Shown: positions 17,601 through 26,867 of the stretch, one piece after another
How positions within the stretch are numbered: the stretch's first letter is position 1
How the letters are laid out: each line of letters starts with the position of its first letter
Origin: an uncultured Collinsella sp.
GTDB lineage: Bacteria; Actinomycetota; Coriobacteriia; Coriobacteriales; Coriobacteriaceae
Direction: 5' to 3'
DNA: 64,000 nt
NCBI GenBank assembly: GCA_902492235.1
Contig: CABUKS010000003.1
Location: 1 to 64,000, forward strand
Translations under genes and position numbers: made by a program
The notes under the pieces: generated by a model
What the model was told of the DNA's origin: nothing
The model's database searches: none
The model's input: the letters and a program-made list of their open reading frames with translations, nothing else

Positions 17601-18875
17601 GTGTCTAATAGAAAAACGAAAGAACTCTCTGTTGAGCAGAGTCTTGTTTGGAACAGCGTCGGCTCGATGGCGTATTTGATTTGCAACTGGCTGATTACTG
17701 TTCTTGTGGTGACACTTGGTTCCGACATTAGCATGTCTGGTAGCCTTGCTGTGGCTATGTCTGTTGGTAATATTTTTGCGACCATTGTTTTGCTTAGAGC
17801 GCGCCCCGTTCAGGTTTCTGAGAGCTATTCTGATTTTACGACTGGGAATTTTATCGCTCATAGAATCGTTGCAACAATACTTGCCTGTGTAATTTGCTTC
17901 TTCTATTGTTTAGTCTCTGTTGCATTCAACGATTGGGCAGTTGTTGCTGTTTATTGCCTATTTAAAGCTGGTGATTCATTTGTCGATGTTCTTCACGGTG
18001 TGGATCAGGTAAACAACAGATTGGACATTGCGGCTATCTCTCAAATAGTTCGTGGCGTAGGAGTTCTAGTCTCCTTTTCGTTGTGCTTGTTGCTATTTGA
18101 TAACTTGGTAATAGCCGTTGCTTCAATGGCTTTTGTTACCATAGCTGTTGTGCTTACATATGATTTTAGAATGACAAAACGGTTTTGTGCCGTTATACCT
18201 GATTTTGATTTTACTTCCCTTATCAAATTGTCGCGTATCTGCTTTCCCGGTTTTGTTGCATCTCTTGCGTGCACGGCTGTTGTTAGCGTAACAAGACAGT
18301 TCTATGGCCTTTCCTATGGAAATGAGGCGTTGGGTTTTTATGCCGCCGTTGCCACTCCGACTGCCGTAATTCAGGCTCTCGTATCTTATCTATATGCCCC
18401 CCTGCTTGGACCTATTTCGGCAATGTGGCGAGAAAACGAAACTCACCGATTACGCTTAGTATTTATTAAAATGCTCGTTTCCGTATTCGTTTTGACGGCG
18501 ATGTGTGCCATGGCTAGTGCTTTCATAGGCGAACCTGTGCTTACTGCTATTTATGGCAAAGAAGTTGGCCTTCACTCAGATTATCTTCCATTGGCACTCG
18601 TTGCTACCGCATTCACTGGTTTGAACTTTTTCACTATTGATGTCTTTATTGCATTTGGGAAACCGATTATTGGCACGATTTCTGGTGCCGCTTCGTTAGC
18701 GTTGGCCGTGTTTCTTTCTCGTTATTGTTTTGTGAATCCGGTATTTGCTTCTGATGCAAATGTCATCAATATCATTATCTTGGTGGCATACGGTTTTGGA
18801 TTATTATTTTCCTTCCTTTGTATAATTAACCTATTAAATCGGAAGGCGAAGCAATCTGTCACATCCGAACTGTAA
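17601..18875 (+). CDS. Polysaccharide flippase (Wzx/MATE-like)
   Basis: 424 aa. GTG at 17601 with GGAG five bases upstream; GTG at 17595 is possible. Around 12 hydrophobic segments are spread evenly over the protein with short polar loops, as in oligosaccharide flippases of the MVF/PST superfamily. The likely job is moving undecaprenyl-pyrophosphate-linked repeat units across the membrane. The context (GT genes on both sides) fits. Substrate unknown. Confidence 0.75.
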   Translation: MSNRKTKELSVEQSLVWNSVGSMAYLICNWLITVLVVTLGSDISMSGSLAVAMSVGNIFATIVLLRARPVQVSESYSDFTTGNFIAHRIVATILACVICFFYCLVSVAFNDWAVVAVYCLFKAGDSFVDVLHGVDQVNNRLDIAAISQIVRGVGVLVSFSLCLLLFDNLVIAVASMAFVTIAVVLTYDFRMTKRFCAVIPDFDFTSLIKLSRICFPGFVASLACTAVVSVTRQFYGLSYGNEALGFYAAVATPTAVIQALVSYLYAPLLGPISAMWRENETHRLRLVFIKMLVSVFVLTAMCAMASAFIGEPVLTAIYGKEVGLHSDYLPLALVATAFTGLNFFTIDVFIAFGKPIIGTISGAASLALAVFLSRYCFVNPVFASDANVINIIILVAYGFGLLFSFLCIINLLNRKAKQSVTSEL

Positions 18876-18952
18876 ATTCGCTCTCCTTGTTTCGATAGGG
18901 TTTTTCAGTTCGACTTGGGCTGTTTGATTGATATTCTGTACTGAGGATTCAG

Positions 18953-19648
18953 ATGATGCATGAATTAAGAGCGCTGGTTATCATCCCAGCTTTTAATGAA
19001 GAGGCGAACATTTTAGATACGGTTTCTTCTGTGGAGGAAGCTGGATACGATTATGTAGTTATTAACGATGGCTCCACTGATGACACTTTGCGTGTTTGTC
19101 GCGATGCGGGGGTTAATGTCCTGGATTTACCGCAGAATCTTGGCATTGGAGGCGCGGTTCAAGCCGGACACAAATATGCCAAACGCTTTGGCTATGATGT
19201 AGACATCCAAGTTGATGGTGATGGGCAGCATGACGCCCATTACATATCGCGCTTGCTTGATGAAATAAATAATGGGTCTGATTTAGTTATCGGATCGCGA
19301 TTTCTTGAAGAATCTGAAGGCTTCAAGTCAACCTTCTTGAGGCGTCTTGGAATTAGATGGCTCTCTGCGGTAATTCATCTTACAACTCACGTTCGTGTTA
19401 GCGACCCCACTTCTGGTTTTCGCGCATGTGGATCTAAGGCCATAGATCTGTTCTGTAAAAAATATCCCGTAGACTATCCGGAGCCGGATTCTGCTGTTGC
19501 GGCTATGGTTAAGGGCCTTCGCGTTACAGAAGTGCCTGTCGTAATGAAAGAACGACAGGGGGGAAAGTCGTCAATTTCTGGTTTTAGTAGCATTTATTAC
19601 ATGATAAAGGTTACTTTGGCGATTATCATCTCTTCATTCTCGAATTAG
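18953..19648 (+). CDS. Dpm1-like glycosyltransferase family 2
   Basis: 231 aa. ATG at 18953 after GAGGA (a second ATG follows at 18956). Motifs are IIPAFNEEANI, NDGSTDDT and QVDGDGQHD, the core of dolichyl/undecaprenyl-phosphate sugar synthases. Only a short C-terminal hydrophobic stretch is present. The DUF2304 gene directly downstream is the usual partner of this subgroup, where the small membrane protein probably holds the soluble enzyme at the membrane. Likely product: a polyprenyl-phosphate sugar used as donor outside the cell (inference). Confidence 0.8.
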   Translation: MMHELRALVIIPAFNEEANILDTVSSVEEAGYDYVVINDGSTDDTLRVCRDAGVNVLDLPQNLGIGGAVQAGHKYAKRFGYDVDIQVDGDGQHDAHYISRLLDEINNGSDLVIGSRFLEESEGFKSTFLRRLGIRWLSAVIHLTTHVRVSDPTSGFRACGSKAIDLFCKKYPVDYPEPDSAVAAMVKGLRVTEVPVVMKERQGGKSSISGFSSIYYMIKVTLAIIISSFSN

Positions 19649-19659
19649 GACGGGTTGTT

Positions 19660-20010
19660 ATGCATATTTCCTTACAGTTTGGTGTCATTACTGCTTGTTT
19701 AGTTTTGCTTTGTTTTGTGCTGCGTCTTGTATTAAAGGATAGCCTTCAGCTCAAGTATTCACTTCTTTGGATTGTTCTTGCATTGGTTTTGTTGGTATGC
19801 GGCCTCTTTCCGCAACCTCTTTACTTCATTTCAAGTTTATTTGGTTTTCAGACTCCAGCCAATTTTGTTTTTGTCTTAGGGTTTTTATTTTTGATATGCA
19901 TTGTTCTTTCTATGGCATGTCTGTCAAGTAAACAATCTTCTGCAATTGCTAACTTAACTCAACGAATTGCATTGCTTGAAAAAGAGCTTGAATCAAAAAA
20001 TAGGGAGTAA
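19660..20010 (+). CDS. DUF2304 small membrane protein
   Basis: 116 aa. ATG at 19660. Three hydrophobic segments (about residues 5-25, 33-52 and 66-88) are followed by a charged, coiled-coil-like tail rich in Gln, Leu and Glu. This layout and the position right after a Dpm1-like GT2 match DUF2304 proteins. The role is probably membrane tether or partner of the upstream enzyme. No catalytic motif seen. Confidence 0.8.
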   Translation: MHISLQFGVITACLVLLCFVLRLVLKDSLQLKYSLLWIVLALVLLVCGLFPQPLYFISSLFGFQTPANFVFVLGFLFLICIVLSMACLSSKQSSAIANLTQRIALLEKELESKNRE

Positions 20011-20014
20011 TGCC

Positions 20015-20809
20015 ATGTGCTTGGCAAAAGATCATACATTTGTATTGTGCGCATACGGCGAGTCTCCGTACTTGTCTGACTGTTTAGATTCTTTAGTGAA
20101 CCAAAGCACCCGAAGTAATATCCTTATATCGACGTCAACTCCTAATTCCTATATTGATCGTATAGCGTCTAATTATTCGATTCCGGTAATTGTTAACGAG
20201 GGGTCGCCTAGCATATCTCATGACTGGAATTGTGCTATTGCGAATTCAAATACAAAGCTTGTGACTATAGCTCATCAGGATGATATCTATAGCTCTAGTT
20301 ATACGGAAACTATGCTGCGGGCTATGAAAGAAGCGGATCGACCTTTAATCTTCTTTTCTAATTATGGTGAGATAAGAAATGGCGTATATGAAGAAAACCT
20401 CCTTATTCTGAAAATTAAGAGAATTTTACTTCGTAAGTTTGCTCGCCACGGCGATCTTTCATCGGTTAAGGATAAAAGGGATATCCTGAGGTTCGGTTCC
20501 GCCATCTGCTGTCCTTCTGTGACATTTAATCTAAGCATCTTACAGACACCGTTATTTATGACAGACATGAAATGTGACTTGGACTGGGAGGCATGGGAAA
20601 GATTCTCGAAAATCGACGGATCTTTCGTTTATTCTCCCGAGGTTTTAATGTTTCATCGAATTCATGAAGGCTCTGAGACCACGGCGTTGATTAAAGATGA
20701 TACAAGGAGGTCGGAGGATGAAACTATGCTTCAAAAATTCTGGCCCAAGTGGTTTGCTCCAATAGTCTGTAGCCTGTATTCGCTTAGCATGAGAAGCAAT
20801 TCTTTATGA
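20015..20809 (+). CDS. Glycosyltransferase family 2
   Basis: 264 aa. ATG at 20015 after AGGGAG (spacing 7), only four bases after the previous stop. The N-terminus FVLCAYGESPYLSDCLDSLVNQS and IAHQDDIYSSSYTE match GT2 enzymes with a QDD-type metal site. A probable inverting transferase in glycan assembly at the cytoplasmic side of the membrane; acceptor and sugar unknown. Confidence 0.78.
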   Translation: MCLAKDHTFVLCAYGESPYLSDCLDSLVNQSTRSNILISTSTPNSYIDRIASNYSIPVIVNEGSPSISHDWNCAIANSNTKLVTIAHQDDIYSSSYTETMLRAMKEADRPLIFFSNYGEIRNGVYEENLLILKIKRILLRKFARHGDLSSVKDKRDILRFGSAICCPSVTFNLSILQTPLFMTDMKCDLDWEAWERFSKIDGSFVYSPEVLMFHRIHEGSETTALIKDDTRRSEDETMLQKFWPKWFAPIVCSLYSLSMRSNSL

Positions 20810-20864
20810 CGCTGCAACAATGCCGGCGTAAGTTGAACATTTATCGAGACGGAGTTGTAGAGTT

Positions 20865-22343
20865 ATGAATCTAGATATCTTTACTGGTCATCTGAAACTA
20901 TCTGATAGTTATCGAAAAGCTCTGACGTTTATCGTTTATCCACTTATAGCTGCACTCTCTCTTTGCTTGGGATTTTTCTACTATTGCGCCTTTAAAGCCA
21001 GCGCTATCGGATTGCCTGGGCTATGGCTCTCGGCTCTGCCCTTAATCGCCTGCTTGTTCGTTGGTGTCCTATTATTAATTAAAGAGCAGCACAATCCCGC
21101 AATTTGCTTTGTGGTGATTGGTGTGCCCGCTGTAACTGCTTTTGGCCTTTTCATGCTGCCCGCTAATGTTCCAGACGAGGCTTCTCATATTTGGCAGGCG
21201 GCCGCCTTATTGTCTCGTAACGGCAATGGCTTTGATGTTGTCTCTTGCTTCCAATTGGGTCAGTTTCCTTCATCGTACGCAGATTATTTTAATGCAATGA
21301 CTCAGCCTACCGATTGGTCTAGCGTCTTTGTGTGCCATACGTATTTGGGGAGCTATTACCCTCATCTTTATTTAATTCCGGGAGTAATTCTAGGATTTGC
21401 GCAGCAAACGGGTTTCAATGCCTTTGTGGCCCTTTCAGTTTCGCGCGTGTGCGCTGGATTAATATATTGCTTCGCGGCTTATTGGATAATCAAACTGATG
21501 CCAGTTGGTAAAAATGCTGTTTTGATTTTTTTACTAAATCCCATTTTATTGCAGCAGGAAGCGTCTGTTTCGGCTGATTCTGTCGCAAACATTGTTGCCA
21601 TTTTGTACGTTGCTGTAGTTGTTAAGATTTATGCGGACTCGTTGTACTCATATCGATCTCTGCTGGCGTTAATACTGCTATCCGTTTTACTGCTTCTTTC
21701 AAAGATAATGTTTTTCCCGTTGGTACTCTTGAATCTTATTCACTGGAAAAAACTTAAAGGAACAGACAGCTATATAAAGTTCATCTTTTCCTTCTTTGCG
21801 ATAGCTTTTGTTGCGAGCTGTGCGTTCGTGTCTCTTTATCATGGTAGTTTCATGCCAGATTCTTTTGATTTGATGCGAGCGCCGCTGCATTGCGCAAAGG
21901 TCTTTATTAAGTCTATTTGGGAGATGGGGCCATTCTGGTTTCAATCCTATGCAGGTTACAATCTTGGCGCTCTTTCGATTAATGTTTGGCCATTTTGTTT
22001 TTGGCTTTACATCATTCTCCAGTCTGTTGTTCTGTTTTATAACGATGAGAATAATAAAAAATTATTCTACAGTACGGATTGCTTTGTAATGATTGCTGTT
22101 GTATTCGTCAATTTCTTCCTGATTGTTATGACGATGAGGAACTGGACTCTTACTGTTGATAAGCGTGAAGATATTATCATGGGGGTCCAAGGACGATATT
22201 TATTCCCACTGGTCCTTCCGGTTCTGTTGAATATCTTGCGACCGATAAAATCAAGTTCTGAAGGACATGTCTTGCTTGGTTCTTCATTAATAATGAGTAC
22301 TATTCTATTAGTGGACTTTATTTCAATTCTTTCTGCGTTTTAG
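20865..22343 (+). CDS. DUF2142 multi-spanning membrane protein
   Basis: 492 aa. ATG at 20865. About 12 hydrophobic segments. The LPANVPDEASHIWQAA stretch (~residues 100-115) between early helices is typical of DUF2142, a family resembling GT-C glycosyltransferases with an acidic loop after the first helices. In this cluster it could be a polyprenyl-phosphate-sugar-dependent transferase or the missing Wzy-like polymerase. The Dpm1-like/DUF2304 pair upstream would supply its donor (inference). Confidence 0.75.
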   Translation: MNLDIFTGHLKLSDSYRKALTFIVYPLIAALSLCLGFFYYCAFKASAIGLPGLWLSALPLIACLFVGVLLLIKEQHNPAICFVVIGVPAVTAFGLFMLPANVPDEASHIWQAAALLSRNGNGFDVVSCFQLGQFPSSYADYFNAMTQPTDWSSVFVCHTYLGSYYPHLYLIPGVILGFAQQTGFNAFVALSVSRVCAGLIYCFAAYWIIKLMPVGKNAVLIFLLNPILLQQEASVSADSVANIVAILYVAVVVKIYADSLYSYRSLLALILLSVLLLLSKIMFFPLVLLNLIHWKKLKGTDSYIKFIFSFFAIAFVASCAFVSLYHGSFMPDSFDLMRAPLHCAKVFIKSIWEMGPFWFQSYAGYNLGALSINVWPFCFWLYIILQSVVLFYNDENNKKLFYSTDCFVMIAVVFVNFFLIVMTMRNWTLTVDKREDIIMGVQGRYLFPLVLPVLLNILRPIKSSSEGHVLLGSSLIMSTILLVDFISILSAF

Positions 22344-22356
22344 GAGTTAGTGTTTC

Positions 22357-24633
22357 ATGTTGAACCTTCTTGAGGGCATTGGTTACACCGTTAAAGAAGA
22401 GGGATTTTATAACGTCCCCAAGAAGGTCTCCCATGTACTCTCAATGCATAGGCCTCGATTTGATTTCAGCTCTCGCCAAGACAATTCTTTTTTTGATGTT
22501 ATTTTTATTAATGGATGTGATTATTCCGTTCCGCATCCTATTAGGTACCGTGTCGATCATCAGATTGAGGAACTTGAGGCTGCCGGCTTAACGGTCCAAA
22601 AGGTTAATGCCTGGGAGATGGAAAAGGATATTCTTAGGCATGCGCGTACTTTTATTATTTTCCGTTGTCCCCTAAGTGATGAAGTTGAATCTTTAATTAG
22701 GCAGGCAAAAAAACTCAATAAGCGCGTTATTTATGACATTGACGATTTGGTTATCGACACTGCTTATACCGATTCTATTCCGTTCGTTAATGCAATGACT
22801 GCTCATGATAAGTCTTGCTATGACGATGGCGTCAAGCGAATGGGTGAAACACTGAAGCTTTGCGATTGCGCTATCACTACTACTGAGGGGATGGCGGAAG
22901 AACTAAAAAAATATGTTCCCAGGGTTTATATAAATAGAAATGTAGCATCTGAATCGATGATTGATTATTCGAATATTGCTATCTATCGTCGAGATGTACT
23001 CCCCAGCTTGCAAAGCTCAAGCGTCTTGCCTGAGGATAGGGTTCCCTACAAGCGAGCGGTTGAGCGTAGGGATGAAAAACAGAAAACTCAGGAAATCAGA
23101 ATCGGCTATTTTAGCGGAAGCATTACCCATAATGCAGATTTCAATTTAGTGCTCCCAGCATTATCTAAGGTAATGGAGACTCATCACAACGTCACCTTGA
23201 TGGTGGGCGGGGAACTCGATGTTCCTGATGACTTGATGCCATTTTCCGAACGTATTGTTACGTTCCCATTTTGCGATTGGCGTCGGCTTCCAAATTATAT
23301 TGCTTCCTGTGATATCAATATCGCTCCTTTGGAGAACACTCTATTCAATCGAGCTAAATCCGAGAATAAATGGATTGAATCATCGCTTGTTAAGGTTCCT
23401 ACGGTTGCTAGCAATGTTGGCGCCTTTAAGAAGATGATTCAGGATGGCGTTACTGGATTTCTCTGCGATGGTGTTGAGGACTGGTGTGCTGTCCTCAATC
23501 GTCTGATATTAGATTCTGATCTTAGGAAGAGCGTCGGCGAATCTGCATATTTATACTGCCATGAGCACTGCACTACTGTTTCGGCTGCTAAAGCAATCCG
23601 AGATATTATTGTAAAAGAACAATCTCCCAATCTCGGAATGGTCATGCCGAGCGTGAATACTAGCGGTGGTGTCTTAGTCGCCCTTAGGCACCTGTGCATT
23701 CTTCAGGACGCTGGTGTTGATGTATTAATACTTAATACCGACGATTCAACAAAGTGGCTTGAAGTTTTCGGACATCGTATTCCTGTTCTTAATCGTGTCG
23801 TTCCAAGTGGCAAACTCGATAAATGCCCTTTGTCGGGTGCAATTGATACTGCGGTTGCAACCCTTTGGGATACTCTTGATTTTGTTAAACGCTATCCACG
23901 TATTGGTAAGAAAAAGTACTTGGTTCAGAACCTGGAGACTGATTTTTATCTTCCAGGAGATAGGCTGCGTCTTCAGGCGAATTCTACTTATTTAAATAAC
24001 GATATTGACTACCTGACGATCTCGTCTTGGTGCGAGGAATGGCTTCATGATAGGTTTGGTCAGAATTGTAAGTCGGTTCCGAATGGACTCGACCTTGCCT
24101 CGTTCCCTCATTCTGAGCGTGATTTCTCTATGCCTAAAATTCGGATACTTATTGAGGGGGATTGCGGTTCGGATTATAAAAATGTTGATGAAGCTTTCAG
24201 GGTAGTGGAAAGGCTTGACTCTGAAAGATATGAGATTTGGTATATGAACTACACTGGTAAAAAGAAGCCTTGGTACCGTATCGATAATTTCCTCGGTAGA
24301 GTGCCGCATGATCAAATATCAGACATCTATAACCAGTGTCATATTTTATTGAAGACAAGCATTCTCGAAAGTTTTTCATATCCCCCGTTGGAGATGATGG
24401 CGACCGGCGGCTTTGTTGTTGCTGTTCCCAATGGAGGTAACGCAGAGTTCCTTCGCGATGGATCGAATTGCTTGCTTTACGGCCGTGGAGATATTGATGC
24501 TGCGGTGAGCTGCATTAATCGCATCGTTAATGATCGCGGTCTTCGTGAGACGCTGTATGGGGGGGGATTGAAGACTGCGGAGGAGAGGGACTGGTCAAAA
24601 CTGACGGATAAAGTCGTTCACCTATATGACTGA
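22357..24633 (+). CDS. Tandem double glycosyltransferase (two GT4/GT1-like domains)
   Basis: 758 aa. ATG at 22357. Two GT-B halves in one chain. The first (~40-420) contains YDIDDLV, an NRNVASESMIDYS segment and a C-terminal ENKWIESSLVKVPTVAS donor-site motif. The second (~430-758) starts at LGMVMPSVNTSGGVLVAL and carries ILESFSYPPLEMMATGG, the E-x7-E type donor site of GT4 enzymes. Such fused enzymes add two sugars in sequence or build a repeat; WsaF-like rhamnosyltransferases are a possible relative of the second half. It is the last AT-rich gene before the rfb genes. Confidence 0.75.
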   Translation: MLNLLEGIGYTVKEEGFYNVPKKVSHVLSMHRPRFDFSSRQDNSFFDVIFINGCDYSVPHPIRYRVDHQIEELEAAGLTVQKVNAWEMEKDILRHARTFIIFRCPLSDEVESLIRQAKKLNKRVIYDIDDLVIDTAYTDSIPFVNAMTAHDKSCYDDGVKRMGETLKLCDCAITTTEGMAEELKKYVPRVYINRNVASESMIDYSNIAIYRRDVLPSLQSSSVLPEDRVPYKRAVERRDEKQKTQEIRIGYFSGSITHNADFNLVLPALSKVMETHHNVTLMVGGELDVPDDLMPFSERIVTFPFCDWRRLPNYIASCDINIAPLENTLFNRAKSENKWIESSLVKVPTVASNVGAFKKMIQDGVTGFLCDGVEDWCAVLNRLILDSDLRKSVGESAYLYCHEHCTTVSAAKAIRDIIVKEQSPNLGMVMPSVNTSGGVLVALRHLCILQDAGVDVLILNTDDSTKWLEVFGHRIPVLNRVVPSGKLDKCPLSGAIDTAVATLWDTLDFVKRYPRIGKKKYLVQNLETDFYLPGDRLRLQANSTYLNNDIDYLTISSWCEEWLHDRFGQNCKSVPNGLDLASFPHSERDFSMPKIRILIEGDCGSDYKNVDEAFRVVERLDSERYEIWYMNYTGKKKPWYRIDNFLGRVPHDQISDIYNQCHILLKTSILESFSYPPLEMMATGGFVVAVPNGGNAEFLRDGSNCLLYGRGDIDAAVSCINRIVNDRGLRETLYGGGLKTAEERDWSKLTDKVVHLYD

Positions 24634-24656
24634 TACTATAGTTTTAATTTGATGGA

Positions 24657-24708
24657 TGCATACTTGCGGCAACGTAGACCTTTAAGTTAACGTTGCCGCA
24701 AGTATGCA
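24657..24708. repeat. 19-bp perfect inverted repeat at the GC switch before rfbA
   Basis: TGCATACTTGCGGCAACGT (24657-24675) is followed after 14 bases by its exact reverse complement (24690-24708). No U run follows, only mixed AT sequence leading to the rfbA ribosome-binding site AAGGAG. It may end transcription from the AT-rich cluster or shape the rfbA leader. It lies exactly where base composition changes from AT-rich to GC-rich. Confidence 0.8.
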
Positions 24709-24742
24709 ATGTTTGGCTGCTTTATTATTAAGGAGTTATGTT

Positions 24743-25642
24743 ATGAAAGGCATCATCCTCGCCGGCGGGTCCGGCACGCGCCTGTACCCGCTCACGCTCG
24801 TGACCTCCAAGCAGCTGCTGCCGGTCTACGACAAGCCCATGATCTACTACCCGCTGTCCACCCTCATGCTGGCGGGCATCCGGGACATCCTGGTCATCTC
24901 CACGCCGACCGACCTCCCCAACTTCGAGCGCCTGCTCGGGGACGGCTCGCGCTACGGCGTGAACCTCTCCTACGCCGAGCAGCCGAGCCCCGACGGCCTG
25001 GCGCAGGCGTTCACCATCGGCGAGGACTTCATCGCCGGCGAGCCGTGCGCCCTGGTGCTGGGCGACAACATCTTCTACGGCAACGGCCTGTCGCGCCACC
25101 TGACGCGCGCCGTTCAGAACGCCGAGTCGGGCCGCGCCACGGTCTTCGGCTACCACGTGGACGACCCCGAGCGCTTCGGCGTCGTGGAGTTCGATGCGCA
25201 GGGCAGGGCCGTCTCCATCGAGGAGAAGCCTGAGCGCCCCAAGAGCTCCTACGCCGTCACCGGCCTGTACTTCTACCCGGGCGACGTCGCCGCCAAGGCG
25301 CATGAGGTTAAGCCGTCGGCCCGCGGCGAGCTGGAGATCACCACGCTCAACCAGATGTACCTGGAGGAGGGGACGCTGTCCGTCGTGACGCTGGGCCGCG
25401 GCTACGCGTGGCTGGACACCGGCACCATGGAGAGCCTGCACGAGGCCGCGGAGTTCGTCCGCGCCGTGGAGCACTCCCAGGACCTGCCGGTCTCGGTCCC
25501 CGAGGAGATCGCCTGGGAGAACGGCTGGATCACCACCGCGGAGCTGGAGGAGGCCGCCGAGGCCTACGGCAAGTCGGTCTACGGTCAGCACCTGAAGAAG
25601 GTCGCCGCCGGCGAGATCGTCAACAGCCCGCGCGAGTACTAG
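24743..25642 (+). CDS. rfbA: Glucose-1-phosphate thymidylyltransferase
   Basis: 299 aa, normal family length. ATG at 24743 after AAGGAG. The N-terminal nucleotide-binding signature is GGSGTRLYPLT, followed by KQLLPVYDKPMIYYPL and the VLGDNIFYG metal-site region. It makes dTDP-glucose from dTTP and glucose-1-phosphate, the first step to dTDP-L-rhamnose. Codon use is strongly GC-rich, unlike the genes before and directly after. The remaining pathway steps are rfbB and rfbCD downstream. Confidence 0.95.
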   Translation: MKGIILAGGSGTRLYPLTLVTSKQLLPVYDKPMIYYPLSTLMLAGIRDILVISTPTDLPNFERLLGDGSRYGVNLSYAEQPSPDGLAQAFTIGEDFIAGEPCALVLGDNIFYGNGLSRHLTRAVQNAESGRATVFGYHVDDPERFGVVEFDAQGRAVSIEEKPERPKSSYAVTGLYFYPGDVAAKAHEVKPSARGELEITTLNQMYLEEGTLSVVTLGRGYAWLDTGTMESLHEAAEFVRAVEHSQDLPVSVPEEIAWENGWITTAELEEAAEAYGKSVYGQHLKKVAAGEIVNSPREY

Positions 25643-25737
25643 CGCGGGCTTGTTTTCTTTCAGGGGTCACCGTTTATCTGGTGGCCCCTTTCGTTATGAT
25701 TACGTTGACCATAAAGGCAATATGATTGGGAGTGGAT

Positions 25738-26175
25738 GTGTTAAGCGTCTACTTTGGCGATATGCCAGAAGCGATTTACAACACAGCGACATATTTCAAA
25801 AACTCATACCGGTCTTCTTGGATTGCGGATCCCTATGCAGTCTCGATAATTAAAGATGTCGATCGATCGGTTGTTGTCTCCGAAAACGTCATCGAAAGCC
25901 CTGTGCTTGGATCCATCTCCCCACTCCAGCTTTCTGGTGGCGTGAAAACGCTGCTGCTTATGAGATTTGATCGTAAGCATATTTTTAACGCTTCTACCTG
26001 TGGTGACAACTGTGCCAAGTGGATTCTCGACATGGCGAAAGACCGCAAGCTCGTTGTGAATCTCTATCATGTGATGGACTTTGGCCGCGAGGATTTTAAA
26101 ATCAAAGTCGTGAACAGCGGCCGAATCGTTCATAACATGGCCGAATTGATTCACGAGTCGATTCCGTATCTGTAG
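25738..26175 (+). CDS. DUF4869-like protein
   Basis: 145 aa. GTG at 25738 after GGGAG gives the start MLSVYFGDMPEAIYN; TTG at 25726 is the alternative. Motifs such as SPVLGSISPLQLSGGVKTL, CGDNCAKWIL and HVMDFG resemble what I recall of DUF4869, a family of unknown function. No membrane segment and no known catalytic signature. It sits nine bases upstream of an ATP-binding protein and the two form a unit. Composition is AT-richer than the flanking rfbA and rfbB, so the pair looks inserted into the rhamnose operon. Confidence 0.6.
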   Translation: MLSVYFGDMPEAIYNTATYFKNSYRSSWIADPYAVSIIKDVDRSVVVSENVIESPVLGSISPLQLSGGVKTLLLMRFDRKHIFNASTCGDNCAKWILDMAKDRKLVVNLYHVMDFGREDFKIKVVNSGRIVHNMAELIHESIPYL

Positions 26176-26184
26176 GTGCTGCTT

Positions 26185-26682
26185 ATGAACGGTTCGCATC
26201 TTGTTAAGATTTCCCGCCGTAGGGGAACCAAGTACACATTTACCATCAAGCGGAACATCACTATTGTGCGTGGCGATAGCGGCACGGGTAAGACGACGCT
26301 GTTTGACATGGTCGCCGACTACATGCGAACGGGCGAGCAGTCGGGCGTTTCCTTGCAATGCGATTGTCCCTGTGTCGCCCTGACCGATTATGATTGGCGA
26401 AACCAGCTTTCGTCCGTTCATGACTCGATTGTATTTGTCGATGAGGGCTTAAAAGAGATCCATTCTGATGAGTTTGCCCATCATGTGCTGTATTCCTCGA
26501 ATTATTTCGTGCTGATCTCAAGGGCTGATTTCCCCAATCTTCCGTATAGCGTGGATGAGATTTACAGGATTAAGACGAGCGGAAAATACCATTCTTTCGT
26601 CCCTGTTTATCAAGATCGCGGGAATCATCGTTATGCTATTTCCCGGTCGGCGCCAAAACGGGACATTACTTACGTGAAATAA
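26185..26682 (+). CDS. Small P-loop ATPase paired with the DUF4869-like protein
   Basis: 165 aa. ATG at 26185 after TAGGTG; a GTG at 26176 is possible. Walker A is GDSGTGKTTL (~residues 30-39), and a Walker B-like SIVFVDEG (~84-91) follows. The protein is much shorter than ordinary AAA or ABC ATPases and has no clear ABC signature. The family is unrecognised beyond 'P-loop NTPase'. Its substrate is presumably coupled to the upstream DUF4869-like protein. Both genes are AT-richer than their neighbours and stand between rfbA and rfbB without obvious relation to rhamnose synthesis. Confidence 0.65.
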   Translation: MNGSHLVKISRRRGTKYTFTIKRNITIVRGDSGTGKTTLFDMVADYMRTGEQSGVSLQCDCPCVALTDYDWRNQLSSVHDSIVFVDEGLKEIHSDEFAHHVLYSSNYFVLISRADFPNLPYSVDEIYRIKTSGKYHSFVPVYQDRGNHRYAISRSAPKRDITYVK

Positions 26683-26867
26683 CTGGGGATTCGGTTTTTC
26701 ACTACGACAAAGATTGCATTCCGGAGGCGTTTTGTAGGGGAAGTAATTCTGCGAAGGTTATGGCTCTTATCGCGTGCCGAAATGTCCGATAGTTTTGTTG
26801 AATAGTGTCGCGGCATCACTTCCTGCGGCATACTAAAGAAGCTGTACATGCTTCAGATTGGATTTTC

